A DNA stretch of 64,000 nucleotides from Listeria monocytogenes (GTDB taxonomy: Bacteria > Bacillota > Bacilli > Lactobacillales > Listeriaceae). Shown piece by piece: positions 1 to 14,383 of this stretch. A model generated the notes under the pieces. The model saw nothing but the letters and a program-made list of their open reading frames with translations, was not told the origin of the DNA and did no database searches. Made by a program: the position numbers and the translations under genes. Position 1 is the stretch's first letter. Every line of letters starts with the position of its first letter. The stretch is from positions 1,860,001-1,924,000 of the forward strand of contig NZ_LT906436.1 in the NCBI RefSeq assembly GCF_900187225.1, in the 5' to 3' direction.

Positions 1-1563
1 TCCTCGCATCCTAGCTATGCGCGCATTCAGTGGACAGATGATATTCCTGAAAACCCAGCAACACCGCCGATGTTTTGTATGTTACTGCGGAAATATTTAG
101 AAGGTGCAATTATTGAGTCGATTACGCAACTTCCTAATGAACGGATTTTACAATTTAGTATTCGTGGCAAAGATGACATCGGCGAAAACCGTTTTTGTGA
201 TTTATTTGTAGAAATTATGGGACGGCATAGTAATATCACCCTTGTTGACCGTGCGAAAAACGTGATTGTTGATTGTATTAAACACGTTTCCCCAGCGCAA
301 AATAGCTACCGAACACTTTTGCCGGGAGCGACGTATGTTTTACCACCAGCAACGGATAAACTGAATCCATTCGAGGTTACTTCGGAGCAGATTCTGGATA
401 GACTGGATTTCTCAGCAGGTCGAATTGATAAACAACTCGTTCAAAACTTTGCGGGATTCAGCCCTTTGCTTGCTCGTGAAATTGTGTTTCGCGCTGGAAA
501 CTTAACGGCAGATTCGCTTGTCGCTGCCTTTTTTGAAGTAATGGGACTTGTGAACGACCATCTAGGAAGTGCCGCTGTTCCAAACGAGTGGCGCATCCAA
601 AATAAAGAAGATTACTATTTCTTCTCGCTCCGTCATGTCGATGCGGAGATTACGGAATTCGCCAACTTGAGTACTCTTCTAGACCATTTTTATATCGGTA
701 AAGCGCGTCGTGATCGCGTTCACCAATTCGCGCATGATTTGGAAAAACTATTATCTAATGAACTGGCTCGCAGTAGACTGAAAATCGAAAAACTCGAAAA
801 TACTTTACTCGAAACAGAAAAAGCAGATGTTTATCGTATCCAAGGCGAACTTCTAACTGCCAACCTGCATTTAATGGAACGTGGGATGGAAGAAATTACC
901 GTCGAAAACTTTTACGATGATATGAAGAAAATGACGATTCCGCTTGATACTAGAAAAACACCATCCGCCAATGCCCAAAGTTACTTTAGCCGTTACCAAA
1001 AACTGCGTAATGCCGTCGAAGTAGTGAAAGAGCAAATCGCACTCACAAAAGAAGAAATCACTTACCTAGAATCTGTGGAATCCCAACTAGAAACGTCCGG
1101 CCCGCAAGATGTGGAAGAAATCCGCCAAGAACTCGCTGAACAAGGCTATCTTCGTTACAAACAGAAAAAAGGCAGCCGTAAAAAAGCGACTTTACCTGCT
1201 CCAGAAAAATATACTTCTTCGACCGGCTTAACGATTTTAGTCGGAAAAAATAATAAACAAAATGATTATTTAACGAATAAATTAGCTAGGAATAATGAAT
1301 ACTGGTTCCACGTGAAAGATTTGCCTGGTTCGCATGTGGTGATTCAATCGAATAATCCAGATGAGACATCGATTACAGAAGCCGCAATGATTGCCGCCTA
1401 TTATTCGAAAGCGCGCCTTTCAGCAACAGTCCCCGTCGACGGCACGCTTGTAAAACACGTGAAAAAACCAAATGGTGCCAAGCCTGGTTATGTCATTTAT
1501 GATAACCAAACGACTTATTTCGTTACACCTGATGAAAAGCTCGTTTTAGAGTTAAAAAATTAA
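1..1563 (+). CDS. rqcH: RqcH / FbpA (NFACT protein), 5'-truncated by window edge
   Basis: The reading frame is open from base 1, so the N-terminus lies outside the window and 520 residues are visible. It keeps the NFACT-N motif EIMGRHSNITLVD, a long charged coiled-coil middle (about residues 240-380 of the visible part) and a C-terminal NFACT-R RNA-binding region containing YWFHVKDLPGSHVVI. This is the family of B. subtilis YloA/RqcH and eukaryotic Rqc2. It binds split 50S subunits that carry peptidyl-tRNA and adds C-terminal alanine tails. In Listeria the same protein is named FbpA, a fibronectin-binding virulence factor. It ends at a UUCG-loop terminator. Family assignment is firm; which role dominates is not visible in sequence. 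Confidence 0.95.
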   Translation, partial: SSHPSYARIQWTDDIPENPATPPMFCMLLRKYLEGAIIESITQLPNERILQFSIRGKDDIGENRFCDLFVEIMGRHSNITLVDRAKNVIVDCIKHVSPAQNSYRTLLPGATYVLPPATDKLNPFEVTSEQILDRLDFSAGRIDKQLVQNFAGFSPLLAREIVFRAGNLTADSLVAAFFEVMGLVNDHLGSAAVPNEWRIQNKEDYYFFSLRHVDAEITEFANLSTLLDHFYIGKARRDRVHQFAHDLEKLLSNELARSRLKIEKLENTLLETEKADVYRIQGELLTANLHLMERGMEEITVENFYDDMKKMTIPLDTRKTPSANAQSYFSRYQKLRNAVEVVKEQIALTKEEITYLESVESQLETSGPQDVEEIRQELAEQGYLRYKQKKGSRKKATLPAPEKYTSSTGLTILVGKNNKQNDYLTNKLARNNEYWFHVKDLPGSHVVIQSNNPDETSITEAAMIAAYYSKARLSATVPVDGTLVKHVKKPNGAKPGYVIYDNQTTYFVTPDEKLVLELKN

Positions 1564-1590
1564 CGGTTCCTTCGTGGAGCCGTTTTTTCT
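1562..1590 (+). terminator. Intrinsic terminator of rqcH
   Basis: An ACGGTTCC stem pairs with GGAGCCGT (one G-U pair) around a short TTCG-containing loop and is followed by a T-run. It begins on the rqcH stop codon. Confidence 0.85.
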
Positions 1591-1607
1591 TTCTAATTTT
1601 AGGGTAG
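1582..1607 (+). promoter_or_regulatory. Possible SigB promoter of the SDR-like gene
   Basis: GTTT at 1582 and GGGTAG at 1602 are 16 nt apart, close to the SigB pattern GTTT-N13-15-GGGTAT. The -35 part lies in the T-run of the rqcH terminator. Spacing is one base long and the -10 has a mismatch, so this is tentative. I recall the orthologue being listed as SigB-dependent. Confidence 0.35.
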
Positions 1608-1650
1608 ATGTGTACTGACTTTACTTTTTTATTGGAAGGATGATAGAGGA

Positions 1651-2250
1651 ATGAAAATTTTATTAATTGGGGCTTCTGGTACACTTGGATCTGCGGTGAA
1701 AGATCGTTTGGAGAAAAAAGCCGAAGTGATTACTGCTGGTAGACATAGTGGTGATGTGACGGTGGATATTACGAGTATTGATAGTATCAAAAAAATGTAC
1801 GAACAGGTCGGAAAAGTAGACGCGATTGTTTCAGCCACTGGAAGCGCCACTTTTTCTCCTTTAACAGAATTAACTCCTGAGAAAAATGCGGTAACAATTA
1901 GTAGTAAATTAGGTGGTCAAATTAATTTAGTTTTACTGGGCATTGACTCATTGAATGATAAAGGAAGCTTCACCCTTACTACTGGGATTATGATGGAAGA
2001 TCCAATCGTCCAAGGGGCTTCTGCTGCGATGGCAAATGGCGCGGTTACAGCTTTCGCAAAATCTGCTGCGATTGAAATGCCGCGTGGAATTCGGATTAAT
2101 ACAGTGAGTCCGAATGTATTAGAAGAATCTTGGGACAAACTAGAATCATTTTTCCAAGGTTTCGTTCCCGTTCCAGCTGCAAAAGTCGCTCGTGCGTTTG
2201 AAAAAAGCGTCTTTGGTGCACAAACTGGTGAAAGTTATAAAGTATATTAA
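1651..2250 (+). CDS. SDR-like protein lacking SDR catalytic residues (Lin1944-like)
   Basis: A 199-residue protein with a Rossmann N-terminus. The glycine-rich motif GASGTLG lies at residues 8-14 and an NNAG-like 'SATGSA' follows strand 4. It looks like a short-chain dehydrogenase, but the YxxxK catalytic pair is absent: the segment that should hold it reads GASAAMANGAVTAFAKSAA. From memory, CDD has a subgroup named after L. innocua Lin1944, described as classical SDRs without the usual active-site residues and of unknown function. This protein appears to be that orthologue. It is probably monocistronic, between the rqcH terminator and the bidirectional terminator shared with pyrE. No substrate is assigned. 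Confidence 0.85.
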   Translation: MKILLIGASGTLGSAVKDRLEKKAEVITAGRHSGDVTVDITSIDSIKKMYEQVGKVDAIVSATGSATFSPLTELTPEKNAVTISSKLGGQINLVLLGIDSLNDKGSFTLTTGIMMEDPIVQGASAAMANGAVTAFAKSAAIEMPRGIRINTVSPNVLEESWDKLESFFQGFVPVPAAKVARAFEKSVFGAQTGESYKVY

Positions 2251-2253
2251 TCG

Positions 2254-2292
2254 AAAAAGAAGCTCACCCGTAACAAAGGTGAGCTTCTTTCT
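2254..2292. terminator. Bidirectional terminator between SDR-like gene and pyrE
   Basis: A perfect 13-bp stem, AAAGAAGCTCACC with GGTGAGCTTCTTT, has A-runs and T-runs on both flanks. It serves the convergent SDR-like gene (+) and the pyr operon (-). Confidence 0.9.
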
Positions 2293-2916
2293 ATTTACCC
2301 CATTTTTCTGGGTTTTTCTTCCATTCTTTTAATGTTTCCATATCTTCACCAGTCACGTAATTTTCATTTAAAGCTACTTCAATTAGCTCATCGTAGTTCG
2401 TTAATGTTACTAGTTTTGTACCAGATTCTTCTAGCAATTGTTTTCCTTTAGCAAGTCCATATGTAAAGATGGCCGCGATTCCAACTACTTCCGCTCCAGC
2501 TTCTTCCAACGCTTCCACTGCTTTTAATGAACTTCCACCAGTCGAAATCAAATCTTCAATTACCACTACTTTTTGCCCTTTAGAAATTGGTCCTTCAATT
2601 TGATTCCCTTTGCCGTGTTCTTTAGCTTTTGATCGGACGTAGACCATTGGTAAGTCTAGTAAATCACTCACCCATGCAGCATGTGGAATCCCCGCAGTCG
2701 CGGTGCCTGCAACAACATCTACTTCACCAAATGTTTGCTTGATTTTTTCGGCTAATGACTTGGCGATAAACTGACGGACTTTTGGAAAGCCTAGCGTTAG
2801 GCGATTGTCGCAGTATATAGGGGATTTAATTCCAGATGCCCAAGTGAAAGGCTCATTTGGTTTTAAAAATACAGCTTTAATTTCTAATAATTGCTCAGCT
2901 ACTTGTTTTTCGATGC

Positions 2917-2920
<4 letters not shown>
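2291..2920 (-). CDS. pyrE: Orotate phosphoribosyltransferase
   Basis: 209 residues. PyrE transfers orotate onto PRPP to give OMP, step 5 of UMP synthesis. The type I PRTase PRPP-binding signature [14 protein letters not shown] is clear, and the mobile-loop region [15 protein letters not shown] is present. I choose the ATG at 2918-2920, which is 8 nt after AAGGAG and overlaps the pyrF stop as ATGA. The upstream in-frame GTG would sit on the ribosome-binding site. It is the last gene of the pyr operon, and its stop runs into the terminator stem. Confidence 0.96.
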
Positions 2921-5290
<2,370 letters not shown>

Positions 5291-5312
5291 GGTTCCACCC
5301 CGTTTCTTCTAT

Positions 5313-8300
5313 TTATACACGTGATTTCGGTTGTTTTACTTCGCTGGCATTCATCGATTCGAGTTCAAAAGAGCGTGATTCAAGTACACGTAAGATTGCT
5401 TCTGCTGTATCAAGTGATGTACAAACTGGAATGCCATTTTCGACAGATTCGCGACGAATTTGGAAGCCATCACGTTCTGGACGTTTACCTGTTGTTAAGG
5501 TGTTTACTACGAGCGTAACTTGTCCATTTCGGATGTAATCAATTAACGTTTCTTGATTCTCACCAATTTTTTTCACTTGTGACACTGGAATGCTTGCTTC
5601 TTCTAATGTGCTTGCCGTTCCTTTGGTTGCCATGATGGTAAAGCCTATGCGATTAAATCGCTTCGCTAGTTCTACTGCTTCTTCTTTATCGCGGTCAGCT
5701 ACAGTTAAAAGTACGGTTCCATAGTCATGCATCGTTGTCCCGCTCGCAACAAAACCTTTATAGAGTGCTTTTTCAAGTGTCACATCTTTACCCATAACTT
5801 CACCAGTTGATTTCATTTCAGGTCCTAGCGATGTATCAACACTACGCAATTTCGCGAAAGAGAACACTGGCACTTTAACAAAAATTTCTTGTTTTTCTGG
5901 GGCAAGCCCTGGCGTGTAACCAAGGTCGATTAAATTCTCTCCTAAAATCACTCTTGTCGCCACATTCGCCATCGGAATTTCCGTTATTTTACTTAAAAAT
6001 GGCGCCGTCCGGCTTGAACGCGGATTTACTTCAATAACAAAAACTTCTTCGCCGTCCACGACATATTGAATGTTTAGCATCCCGATGATGTTTAATCCAG
6101 TTGCTAATCTCGTTGTATAATCGACAATCGTGTTTTTCACTTGAATGCTTAAACGTTGCGCTGGATAAACCGCAATCGAGTCTCCTGAATGGACGCCAGC
6201 ACGTTCGATGTGCTCCATAATTCCTGGAATTAAGACGTTTACACCATCACTGATTGCGTCCACTTCTACTTCTTGCCCACTTACGTAACGGTCTACTAAA
6301 ACTGGGTGTTTTGGATTTACTTTTACCGCATTTGTCATATAATGTTTTAACGCCTCTTCTGATTCCACAATTTCCATTGCCCGGCCGCCAAGTACGTAAG
6401 ATGGACGTACTAGAACCGGATAGCCAATGTCTGTCGCTACTGTAATTGCTTCTTCTACCGATGTAGCTGTTTTACCAGCTGGTTGTGGGATTTGTAAGAT
6501 TTCTAGCGCTTTTTCAAAGGCATCACGGTTTTCCGCGCGGTCGGTATCTTCTAAACTTGTACCTAGAATTTTCACGCCGCGTTTTGCTAGACCGTCTGCT
6601 AAATTAATCGCTGTTTGTCCGCCAAATTGCACGACAACTCCTAATGGTTGTTCGATTTCAATGACGTGCATTACATCCTCTAATGTCAAAGGCTCAAAGT
6701 AAAGTTTGTCCGAGATACTAAAGTCAGTCGAAACTGTTTCTGGATTATTATTAATGATAATTGCTTCATAGCCCGCTTGTTGAATGGCCCACACTGAATG
6801 CACTGTCGCATAGTCGAATTCCACCCCTTGCCCAATCCGAATCGGTCCAGATCCGAGTACAATCACGCTTTCTTTCGCTGATCGTGTAGACTCATTTTCC
6901 TCTTCATATGTGCTGTAAAAATAGGGTGTTGTCGATTCAAATTCTGCGGCACATGTATCAACCATTTTGTAAACCGGGAAAAGATTTTGCGCTTTTCTTA
7001 AGTCATAAATCGCTTGTTCATCAACATTCCAACAAGTTGCAAGGAAAGCGTCAGAAAAACCTGCCTGTTTCGCTTCTGCCAAAATTTCTTGGTTTTGCGG
7101 ATTTTCTTTGATACGATTTTCAAGTTCGATTGTTTTACTTAATTTATATAAGAAGAATAAATCTATTTTAGTTTTCTCGTGGAGTTGTTCGATTGTTTGA
7201 CCACGGCGCAAAGCTGCTGCTAGGAAGAATAAACGATCATCTTCTGGGAAGCAAATCTTGCGTTCTAATGTTGCTTCGTCAGCATTTTCCGCTTCTTCAA
7301 GCAACAAATGGTCAGCACCAATTTCTAGGGAGCGAACTGCTTTTAGAAGTGCTTCTTCCCATGAACGGCCAATTGCCATGACTTCACCAGTTGCTTTCAT
7401 TTGTGTTCCAAGGCGACGATCCGCTTGCTCAAATTTGTCGAAAGCAAAGCGTGGGATTTTCGCAACAACATAATCTAGCGTTGGTTCAAAGTGGGCGAAA
7501 GTTGTTCCTGTTACTGGATTTCTCACTTCATCAAGTGTTAAGCCAACTGCGATTTTCGCTGCAAGTTTGGCAATCGGGTAGCCTGTCGCTTTGGAAGCTA
7601 GCGCAGAGGAACGACTCACACGTGGGTTTACTTCAATAACGTAATAGTTATAACTATCTGGATCGAGTGCCAGCTGAACGTTACAGCCACCTTCAATTTC
7701 TAGTGCGCGGATAATTTTCAACGACACATCGCGCAACAATTGGTATTCGCGGTCGGAAAGCGTTTGGCTTGGTGCGACAACAATCGAATCGCCTGTATGT
7801 ATGCCGACTGGGTCAATATTTTCCATGTTACAAACAACCATTGCGTTATTGTTCGCATCACGCATTACTTCATATTCCACTTCTTTAAAACCAGCGATAC
7901 TTTTTTCTAGTAAACATTGTGTTACTGGACTCAGTTTTAAACCACTTGTCACCGTTTCAATTAATTCTTGTCCATTGTGGCAAATCCCGCCACCCGAGCC
8001 ACCAAGCGTATATGCTGGGCGAACGATAACTGGGTAGCCGATACGTTCAACAAAAGCATAAGCTTCGTCCAAATTATGAATAATGTCGCTTTCTGGCACT
8101 GGTTCTCCTAGCTCATTCATCAAGTCTCGGAATGCTTCACGGTCTTCCGCTTTTTTAATCGCCGTTAAATCCGTCCCAAGTACTTCTACGTTACATTCAT
8201 CCAAGATTCCAGCAGCAGAAAGTTCCATTGCCATATTCAACCCCGTTTGTCCCCCAAGCGTTGGTAAAATGGCATCCGGGCGTTCTTTTCGAATAATGCG

Positions 8301-8525
8301 TGATACAAAATCGAGGGTTATTGGCTCAATGTAAACTTTATCTGCCATTTCTGCATCTGTCATAATCGTCGCTGGATTCGAGTTCACTAAAACTACCCGG
8401 TACCCTTCTTCTTTCAAACTCAGGCAAGCTTGTGTTCCAGCATAATCAAACTCTGCCGCCTGTCCAATAACAATTGGGCCAGAACCGATTACTAGAATTG
8501 TTTTTATATCGTCGCGTTTAGGCAT
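5313..8525 (-). CDS. carB: Carbamoyl-phosphate synthase large chain
   Basis: 1070 residues, the usual length for a full CarB. It holds two homologous ATP-grasp halves. Each half begins with a VLGSGPI-type glycine loop ([22 protein letters not shown] near the N-terminus and [22 protein letters not shown] mid-protein). A C-terminal MGS-like allosteric domain follows. It makes carbamoyl phosphate from ammonia delivered by CarA, bicarbonate and 2 ATP. The start ATG at 8523-8525 follows GGAGGGTG and overlaps the carA stop by 8 nt. In-frame extension upstream lies inside carA and has no ribosome-binding site. Confidence 0.96.
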   Translation of the reverse strand: MPKRDDIKTILVIGSGPIVIGQAAEFDYAGTQACLSLKEEGYRVVLVNSNPATIMTDAEMADKVYIEPITLDFVSRIIRKERPDAILPTLGGQTGLNMAMELSAAGILDECNVEVLGTDLTAIKKAEDREAFRDLMNELGEPVPESDIIHNLDEAYAFVERIGYPVIVRPAYTLGGSGGGICHNGQELIETVTSGLKLSPVTQCLLEKSIAGFKEVEYEVMRDANNNAMVVCNMENIDPVGIHTGDSIVVAPSQTLSDREYQLLRDVSLKIIRALEIEGGCNVQLALDPDSYNYYVIEVNPRVSRSSALASKATGYPIAKLAAKIAVGLTLDEVRNPVTGTTFAHFEPTLDYVVAKIPRFAFDKFEQADRRLGTQMKATGEVMAIGRSWEEALLKAVRSLEIGADHLLLEEAENADEATLERKICFPEDDRLFFLAAALRRGQTIEQLHEKTKIDLFFLYKLSKTIELENRIKENPQNQEILAEAKQAGFSDAFLATCWNVDEQAIYDLRKAQNLFPVYKMVDTCAAEFESTTPYFYSTYEEENESTRSAKESVIVLGSGPIRIGQGVEFDYATVHSVWAIQQAGYEAIIINNNPETVSTDFSISDKLYFEPLTLEDVMHVIEIEQPLGVVVQFGGQTAINLADGLAKRGVKILGTSLEDTDRAENRDAFEKALEILQIPQPAGKTATSVEEAITVATDIGYPVLVRPSYVLGGRAMEIVESEEALKHYMTNAVKVNPKHPVLVDRYVSGQEVEVDAISDGVNVLIPGIMEHIERAGVHSGDSIAVYPAQRLSIQVKNTIVDYTTRLATGLNIIGMLNIQYVVDGEEVFVIEVNPRSSRTAPFLSKITEIPMANVATRVILGENLIDLGYTPGLAPEKQEIFVKVPVFSFAKLRSVDTSLGPEMKSTGEVMGKDVTLEKALYKGFVASGTTMHDYGTVLLTVADRDKEEAVELAKRFNRIGFTIMATKGTASTLEEASIPVSQVKKIGENQETLIDYIRNGQVTLVVNTLTTGKRPERDGFQIRRESVENGIPVCTSLDTAEAILRVLESRSFELESMNASEVKQPKSRV

Positions 8526-9605
8526 GTAGTTCACCCTCCTCTTTCCCATTCATCATTTCCATAAATTCATCAAATAAGTAGTTGACGTCACTTGGCCCTG
8601 GGTTTGCTTCTGGGTGATATTGTACTGTATAGGCTGGATATTCTTTATGTGCCAGCCCTTCTACCGTTTCATCATTTAATTCAATGTGTGTTACTTTTAA
8701 ATCTGTTCCAATAAGTGAATCTTTTTCTACTGCGTAACCGTGGTTTTGTGCAGTAAAATCAACACGTCCAGTGGCTAGTTCTTTCACCGGATGATTCGCG
8801 CCACGATGCCCGAATTTCAGTTTAAATGTATCTGCTCCGTTCGCAAGTGCAAACAATTGGTGCCCTAAGCAAATTCCGAATAGTGGCAGTTTGCCTTGAA
8901 TGCCGCGAATCATTTCTAATGCTTCTGGAACATCTTTCGGGTCCCCAGGTCCATTGGATAACATCACGCCATCTGGGTGCATTGCAAGAATTTCTTCGGC
9001 GGATGTGTTGTAAGGAACGACCGTCACATAGCAATTACGTTTATTTAATTCTCGCAAAATCGAACTTTTCACACCATAATCGACAAGTACAACCCGTTTA
9101 CCATCTCCTGGGCTTGCAAATGCTTTAGCGGAGGAAACTTCGTGTACTTGATCGACCGGCAAACGAACAGAACGGAGGTGGTGTAGCAGTTCCTCTTTGT
9201 CTGCTGTTTCTGCTGCTAAAATACCTTTTAGTGTGCCTTCTTTACGAATTAGTTTCGTTAATTTACGTGTATCAATTCCCGCGATACCTGGAATGCCTTT
9301 TTCTTTCAAAAATTCATTTAATGTAATTTGGTTGCGCCAGTTGGAAGCGAATTCTGCAGCTTCACGTACCACAACCCCTTTCACAGCAGGATTAATAGAT
9401 TCAAAATCATCACGGTTTACCCCATAATTTCCAACGAGAGGATACGTAAAAGTAATAATTTGACCATAATAGGAAGGGTCTGTGATAGTTTCTTGGTAGC
9501 CTGTCATTCCCGTATTGAAGACAACCTCACCAATGGTTTCTTTTTCACTACCAATCGCATCACCGATAAAATAATTGCCATCTTCTAGCATTAAAATTCG
9601 CTTTG

Positions 9606-9609
<4 letters not shown>
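8518..9609 (-). CDS. carA: Carbamoyl-phosphate synthase small chain
   Basis: 363 residues. An N-terminal CPSase small-chain domain is followed by a class I glutamine amidotransferase domain. The catalytic Cys lies in [14 protein letters not shown] and the His/Glu pair in YHPEANPGP. It hydrolyses glutamine and channels ammonia to CarB. There is an ATGA overlap with the pyrC stop upstream and an 8-nt overlap with carB downstream. As the only carAB pair in this window, it would be controlled by uridine nucleotides through PyrR. Confidence 0.96.
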
Positions 9610-11785
<2,176 letters not shown>

Positions 11786-11818
11786 TTAAAGCGCCACCTT
11801 TTCTACTTCATTTTATAG

Positions 11819-11856
11819 AAAAACCTCTGGCGTATTCTATCTGCAGAGGTTTTTTG
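11819..11856 (-). terminator. Terminator in the pyrP-pyrB gap
   Basis: An 11-bp stem, AAAAACCTCTG with CAGAGGTTTTT, has a 14-nt loop and T-runs on both sides. Its position corresponds to the third PyrR attenuator of B. subtilis. No canonical PyrR-binding loop precedes it on the transcribed strand. The interval from pyrP stop to pyrB start is only 83 nt. Confidence 0.75.
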
Positions 11857-11868
11857 TCGTGTGTCCTG

Positions 11869-13155
11869 TCAGGCTGATCTATGCTCGGCTGGTAAGACTA
11901 AGTTTAAAATAATCCCGATAACTGCTGCGAGCGCCATACCTGAAAGTTGGAATGTTCCTGCTTGAATGAACAAACCGCCAATTCCGACTACTAGCACAAC
12001 CGAAGCAATAATCATATTACGATTAACACTTAGATCAATTTTATTTTCAATCATCATTCGAAGTCCGCTTGTTGCAATAACCCCAAATAGTAATAGGGAA
12101 ATTCCGCCTAGAACTGCTGTTGGAACCGAGGTGATAACTGCATTAATGTAGCCGATAAATCCGAAGAGGATAGCGAAAACTGCGGCTCCTCCGATAACAA
12201 ACACGCTGTATACTTTTGTAATTGCCAGAACTCCAATGTTTTCACCGTAAGTAGTTACAGGTGGTCCACCGATTAACGATGCGATAATCGAAGCCGTACC
12301 ATCTGCAAGTAAGGAACGATGAAGTCCTGGGTCTTTAAAGAAGTTTTTATTCGTAATTCGATTAAGTAGTAATTGATGCCCCATATGTTCCGCCATCGTG
12401 ACAAACGCAAGTGGCGCCATACTTAGAATAACCGTCACGGTAATTACTGGGTCGATATTAACAAATGGAATGCTGAAATCTGGAATTTGGAAGAAAGACG
12501 CATTTTTGATTAACGTGTAATCTACCATACCGAAAGCCATACTTGTTAAGTAACCTACTGTGAAGCCAAACAAAATCGGAATCAAGCCCATAAATCCTTT
12601 GAAAAACATCATTGCGATTATGGTTGCCAGGAGCGTAATTACTGCCACTGCCAAAGTTTCTAAACTGTATTTACCATTGTTCGTTCCCATTGCCATCGCT
12701 GCTGCACTTGGAGCAAGTGACAAACCGATAACCATGATTACTGGTCCAACAACAATTGGTGGTAAAACCTTTTGAATCCAGTCAACACCTGCGTAGTAAA
12801 CAATCAGAGAAACAATCGCATATACTACACCGACGGAGAAAGTTCCGACCATAACTGCGCCCGGACCTCCGCCAGATTTGGCTGCAAGTAATGCTGTAAT
12901 TGGTGCAATAAAGGTAAAGGAAGAACCTAGATATGCGGGTATTTTTCCGCGAGTAATTCCAAGATAAGCAAGTGTCCCGAGCCCGCTAGATACAAGCGCC
13001 ACTCCTGGACTTAACCCTGTCACACTTGGCACAAAGATAGTAGAGCCAAACATGGTGAAAAGGTGCTGGATGCTAAGAATAATCCATTTATTGAAGCTTG
13101 GTCTTTCGTGTATATCTAGTACTGGTTTTGTCACTGTTTCTGTCGTTTCTGTCAT
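11869..13155 (-). CDS. pyrP: Uracil permease (NCS2 family)
   Basis: 428 residues and about 12-14 membrane segments. This is the nucleobase:cation symporter-2 family (PyrP/UraA). The family's central substrate-binding region includes VTMAEHMGHQ and GGPPVTTYGENIG. It imports uracil for salvage and sits second in the pyr operon. I choose the ATG at 13153-13155, which follows GAGGG. An in-frame upstream start would lie inside the attenuator terminator stem and is rejected. Confidence 0.95.
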   Translation of the reverse strand: MTETTETVTKPVLDIHERPSFNKWIILSIQHLFTMFGSTIFVPSVTGLSPGVALVSSGLGTLAYLGITRGKIPAYLGSSFTFIAPITALLAAKSGGGPGAVMVGTFSVGVVYAIVSLIVYYAGVDWIQKVLPPIVVGPVIMVIGLSLAPSAAAMAMGTNNGKYSLETLAVAVITLLATIIAMMFFKGFMGLIPILFGFTVGYLTSMAFGMVDYTLIKNASFFQIPDFSIPFVNIDPVITVTVILSMAPLAFVTMAEHMGHQLLLNRITNKNFFKDPGLHRSLLADGTASIIASLIGGPPVTTYGENIGVLAITKVYSVFVIGGAAVFAILFGFIGYINAVITSVPTAVLGGISLLLFGVIATSGLRMMIENKIDLSVNRNMIIASVVLVVGIGGLFIQAGTFQLSGMALAAVIGIILNLVLPAEHRSA

Positions 13156-13174
13156 TTTCTTCCCTCTTTCTTCA

Positions 13175-13275
13175 TAAAAAATACCCCTTGTCTGTGTCGA
13201 CAAAGAGTATAGAATAATCCCCTATAGAAATTAATCACTCTTTGTCAGCCTCACAGGACTGCTTTTAAAAAAGTG
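13175..13275 (-). promoter_or_regulatory. PyrR attenuator between pyrR and pyrP
   Basis: The transcribed strand carries the PyrR-binding loop AGTCCTGTGAGGCT (13247-13260). This is followed by a terminator whose arms are at 13181-13192 and 13199-13210 with a T-run, ending just before the pyrP ribosome-binding site. PyrR with UMP/UTP bound should stabilise the loop, block the antiterminator and end transcription. Confidence 0.9.
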
Positions 13276-13283
13276 TTACATTG

Positions 13284-13975
<692 letters not shown>

Positions 13976-13980
13976 GACTT

Positions 13981-14009
13981 ATCTTAACTGATAGAACTCT
14001 CCTTGTCAA
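13981..14009 (-). promoter_or_regulatory. SigA promoter of the pyr operon
   Basis: On the minus strand TTGACA (14004-14009) is 17 nt from TAAGAT (13981-13986). Transcription would start near 13974, just ahead of the PyrR loop. Confidence 0.85.
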
Positions 14010-14026
14010 TCAAAAAAAGAAAAACA

Positions 14027-14035
14027 TGTTATACT
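14027..14035 (+). promoter_or_regulatory. Extended -10 promoter of the BrfA-like gene
   Basis: TGTTATACT is an extended -10 (TG-N-TATACT) about 25 nt before an AAGGAGG ribosome-binding site. It diverges from the pyr promoter, and the two promoter regions lie back to back. Confidence 0.6.
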
Positions 14036-14065
14036 ATTAATAATAAAATAAAGGAGGCCAAACAT

Positions 14066-14296
14066 ATGGCTATATCTAAAGCAAAAAAGAAACGTCAAAA
14101 GCTCATACGCGAAGGTCATTTGAATCCTGAAATCAAGCGTAGCCCCTTTGCACTCATCGATTTAAGTTCCAAACAAACGAAAACAAAAAAAGGATATCTT
14201 TATAGCAAGAAGCGAAAGAATCACCAAAAAGATGATTCTTTTTTTGTGTATTTTTTTAAGTTTTCACATTTTCTACATATTAACAGCTTGAAATAG
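14066..14296 (+). CDS. BrfA-like ribosome-rescue factor candidate; in-frame terminator gives a nonstop mRNA
   Basis: The frame encodes 76 residues from an ATG with a very strong AAAGGAGG ribosome-binding site. The N-terminus MAISKAKKKRQKLIREGHLN and the rest up to residue 57 are lysine/arginine-rich. A terminator hairpin at 14215-14241 with a 7-T run to 14245 lies inside the frame, before the stop at 14294. Most transcripts should therefore end around codon 59-60 without a stop. This layout matches B. subtilis brfA, and E. coli arfA in principle. Those encode small basic proteins that bring RF2 to ribosomes stalled on nonstop mRNA, and their own nonstop messages are tagged by tmRNA when trans-translation works. 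Homology to BrfA is inferred from size, composition, the SKAKKKRQ-type start and the architecture; no alignment was run. Confidence 0.65.
   Translation: MAISKAKKKRQKLIREGHLNPEIKRSPFALIDLSSKQTKTKKGYLYSKKRKNHQKDDSFFVYFFKFSHFLHINSLK
14215..14246 (+). terminator. Intrinsic terminator inside the BrfA-like ORF
   Basis: AAAGAATCA (14215-14223) pairs with TGATTCTTT (14233-14241), followed by T's through 14245. It falls on codons 50-60 of the ORF, about 50 nt before the in-frame stop codon. Confidence 0.85.
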
Positions 14297-14337
14297 TTTC
14301 CTTTTACCAGAAATTAGTCCAATTTGACTGCTCTATG

Positions 14338-14346
14338 TGCTATGCT
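14338..14346 (+). promoter_or_regulatory. Possible extended -10 for the RsbR paralogue
   Basis: TGCTATGCT resembles an extended -10 and lies 38 nt before the chosen ATG. No good -35 is visible at the right distance. Confidence 0.3.
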
Positions 14347-14383
14347 GAAATAGCTAAAAACATGGACTTAAGAGGTGAATACA

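Noticed and set aside
13156-13203. Longer pyrP start upstream of 13155
   Set aside because: It would begin inside the PyrR attenuator terminator; ATG 13155 has its own ribosome-binding site.
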